Below are positions 63,178 to 64,000 of a stretch of DNA of 64,000 bases, piece by piece. This DNA comes from JBNJGB01 sp051747385 (GTDB taxonomy: Bacteria > Myxococcota_A > UBA9042 > PHBI01 > JACKFB01). The stretch lies in NCBI GenBank assembly GCA_051747385.1, contig JBNJGB010000005.1, positions 186,001 through 250,000 on the forward strand. Reading direction: 5' to 3'. The notes beneath the pieces were generated by a model. It worked only from the letters and a program-made list of their open reading frames with translations. It did no database searches and was not told the origin of the DNA. Both the position numbers and the translations under genes were made by a program. The stretch's first letter is position 1. Each line of letters begins with the position of its first letter.

Positions 63178-64000
63178 GCGGCTTCCTCCTGGGCGTCGGG
63201 AGTCGAAACGCGGACGCGGCCGGAGAGCAGGTCGTCCATCAAGCCCTGCTTCAGGGTGCGGAGCTTCCTGGCCTCCTCACCGCTGGCCTGTTCCTGCAAA
63301 CTGATCGCATCGAGGGCCGACACGACTCGTTCCTGCTCCGCACGGGGCGGCACCGGCATCAGGAATTGCTCGACGTCACCCAGGTTCAGCCCCGGCTGCG
63401 CCGAGCCCTTGAGGTAACGCCGAACTTGCCTTCGGCCAGCGTTGGAGGAGATGAACGCCTCGGCGAATGCCGGCATGATTGCCTCTTGATCGAAGGCGAG
63501 CCGAGCCGTCGTCTGCGTGATGTTGGCCTCGGCCACGTCCTCTGGAACTACGGCCGTTGCACCCGTGGTTGCACCGACGATGCACAAGAGCACGTCTCCC
63601 GGCACGGTAATGGAACGCATGTACTGACGATGCAGCGATGGATGCACGCGAAAGTAGCCCTGGGTCGGCTGCCACCCATTGATGTAGTCCTGCCCCCGCA
63701 AGAGGAGCACACCGCCCGGCGTGTACGATCCGGGCTGCACGATGCCGTAGGTAACTCGGCGGCCTTGCTGCATTAGGTCGGCGAACCGATGCACGCTCCA
63801 GTCGACTGGAATCAGCCCCAGCGGCGAGTCCTTGAACTGCTCCGGGTGCCGCTCGGGGTCGCGAAGCTCGCCGTGCTCGTCGAGGCCTCGGGTCAGCAGG
63901 TCGTGGAGCAGCCCCTGCTTCATCCGCTGGAGCTTGGCGATGACCTGCTCGGTCCGGCGGATGGCCTCGTCGACGGTGTCGAGGATCTCGGCGATGCGGC
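63174..64000 (-). CDS. hsdS: Type I restriction specificity subunit HsdS, N-terminus cut by window edge
   Basis: The frame is open to the window edge; about 275 codons are visible. First visible is conserved region 1, AEILDTVDEAIRRTEQVIAK then LQRMKQGLLHDLLTRGLDEH, the helical spacer. The second target-recognition domain follows (IPVDWSVHRFADLMQQG, LLRGQDYINGW, GDVLLCIVGATTGATAVV). Conserved region 2 ends it (RAEQERVVSALDAISLQEQA, LRTLKQGLMDDLLSGRVRV). It sets the DNA target of the methylase and endonuclease. Another recognition domain and hsdM should lie beyond 64 kb. Confidence 0.95.
   Translation of the reverse strand, partial: RIAEILDTVDEAIRRTEQVIAKLQRMKQGLLHDLLTRGLDEHGELRDPERHPEQFKDSPLGLIPVDWSVHRFADLMQQGRRVTYGIVQPGSYTPGGVLLLRGQDYINGWQPTQGYFRVHPSLHRQYMRSITVPGDVLLCIVGATTGATAVVPEDVAEANITQTTARLAFDQEAIMPAFAEAFISSNAGRRQVRRYLKGSAQPGLNLGDVEQFLMPVPPRAEQERVVSALDAISLQEQASGEEARKLRTLKQGLMDDLLSGRVRVSTPDAQEEAA

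Overview
The window is very GC-rich chromosomal DNA whose features point to the Myxococcota (formerly Deltaproteobacteria): a MYXO-CTERM-type C-terminal anchor on a giant surface protein, MopE-type metal-binding repeat proteins, an RHS lipoprotein, large MORN and RCC1 repeat proteins, many lipoproteins with Asp-rich linkers, and a sigma-54 promoter in front of exopolysaccharide genes. No rRNA, intact tRNA or CRISPR array is visible. A run of 100 N at 50729-50828 marks an unresolved assembly gap.

Layout. 1-10.8 kb: a truncated DUF4091 (GH123-like) protein, a PilZ protein, a giant RHS/YD lipoprotein with a toxin-like tail, and an SGNH-hydrolase lipoprotein. 10.8-23.7 kb: an exopolysaccharide locus. 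Reading leftward from 18.88 kb are a Wza-like export protein, a small lipoprotein, a degenerate tyrosine-kinase-like ATPase, a GumC/Wzz-like co-polymerase, a polymerase/ligase, a flippase and a deacetylase. Reading rightward are two GT4 glycosyltransferases, a GT2-phosphoglycosyl-transferase fusion behind a -24/-12 promoter, and a coupled STAS protein. 23.6-28.5 kb: a membrane-organisation operon (NfeD-ClpP-like protease, short NfeD, flotillin FloA, a 62-codon ORF and an unknown 522-aa protein). 28.8-33.4 kb: a MORN-repeat protein and an alpha/beta-hydrolase lipoprotein. 34-36.2 kb: an FTR-like Fe-S protein followed by a scar of tandem repeats, an HNH-type relic, an attachment-site-like sequence and a transposase-helper-like fragment. 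36.2-55.8 kb: an outer-membrane-like repeat protein, an acyl-ACP-reductase-like Rossmann protein, two giant secreted repeat proteins and a lipoprotein. 56.2-64 kb: a defence operon with hsdS, a clipped DUF262 gene, an AAA ATPase plus TOPRIM/DUF4276-like pair, a small conserved-looking protein, hsdR and a YgjP-like metalloprotease. Six of its seven gene junctions overlap by 4 bases or are spaced by 7 bases; the junction after the TOPRIM-like gene has a 164-base gap as annotated.

The most novel signals are (1) a 165-bp MITE-like element present twice, at 1939-2103 and 28532-28696, with ~20-bp terminal inverted repeats, a 10-bp hairpin at one end and 8-bp flanking direct repeats, and (2) the type I restriction operon carrying an OLD-like split ATPase/TOPRIM module between hsdS and hsdR. 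Both are readable directly from the sequence. Their functions are inferred.
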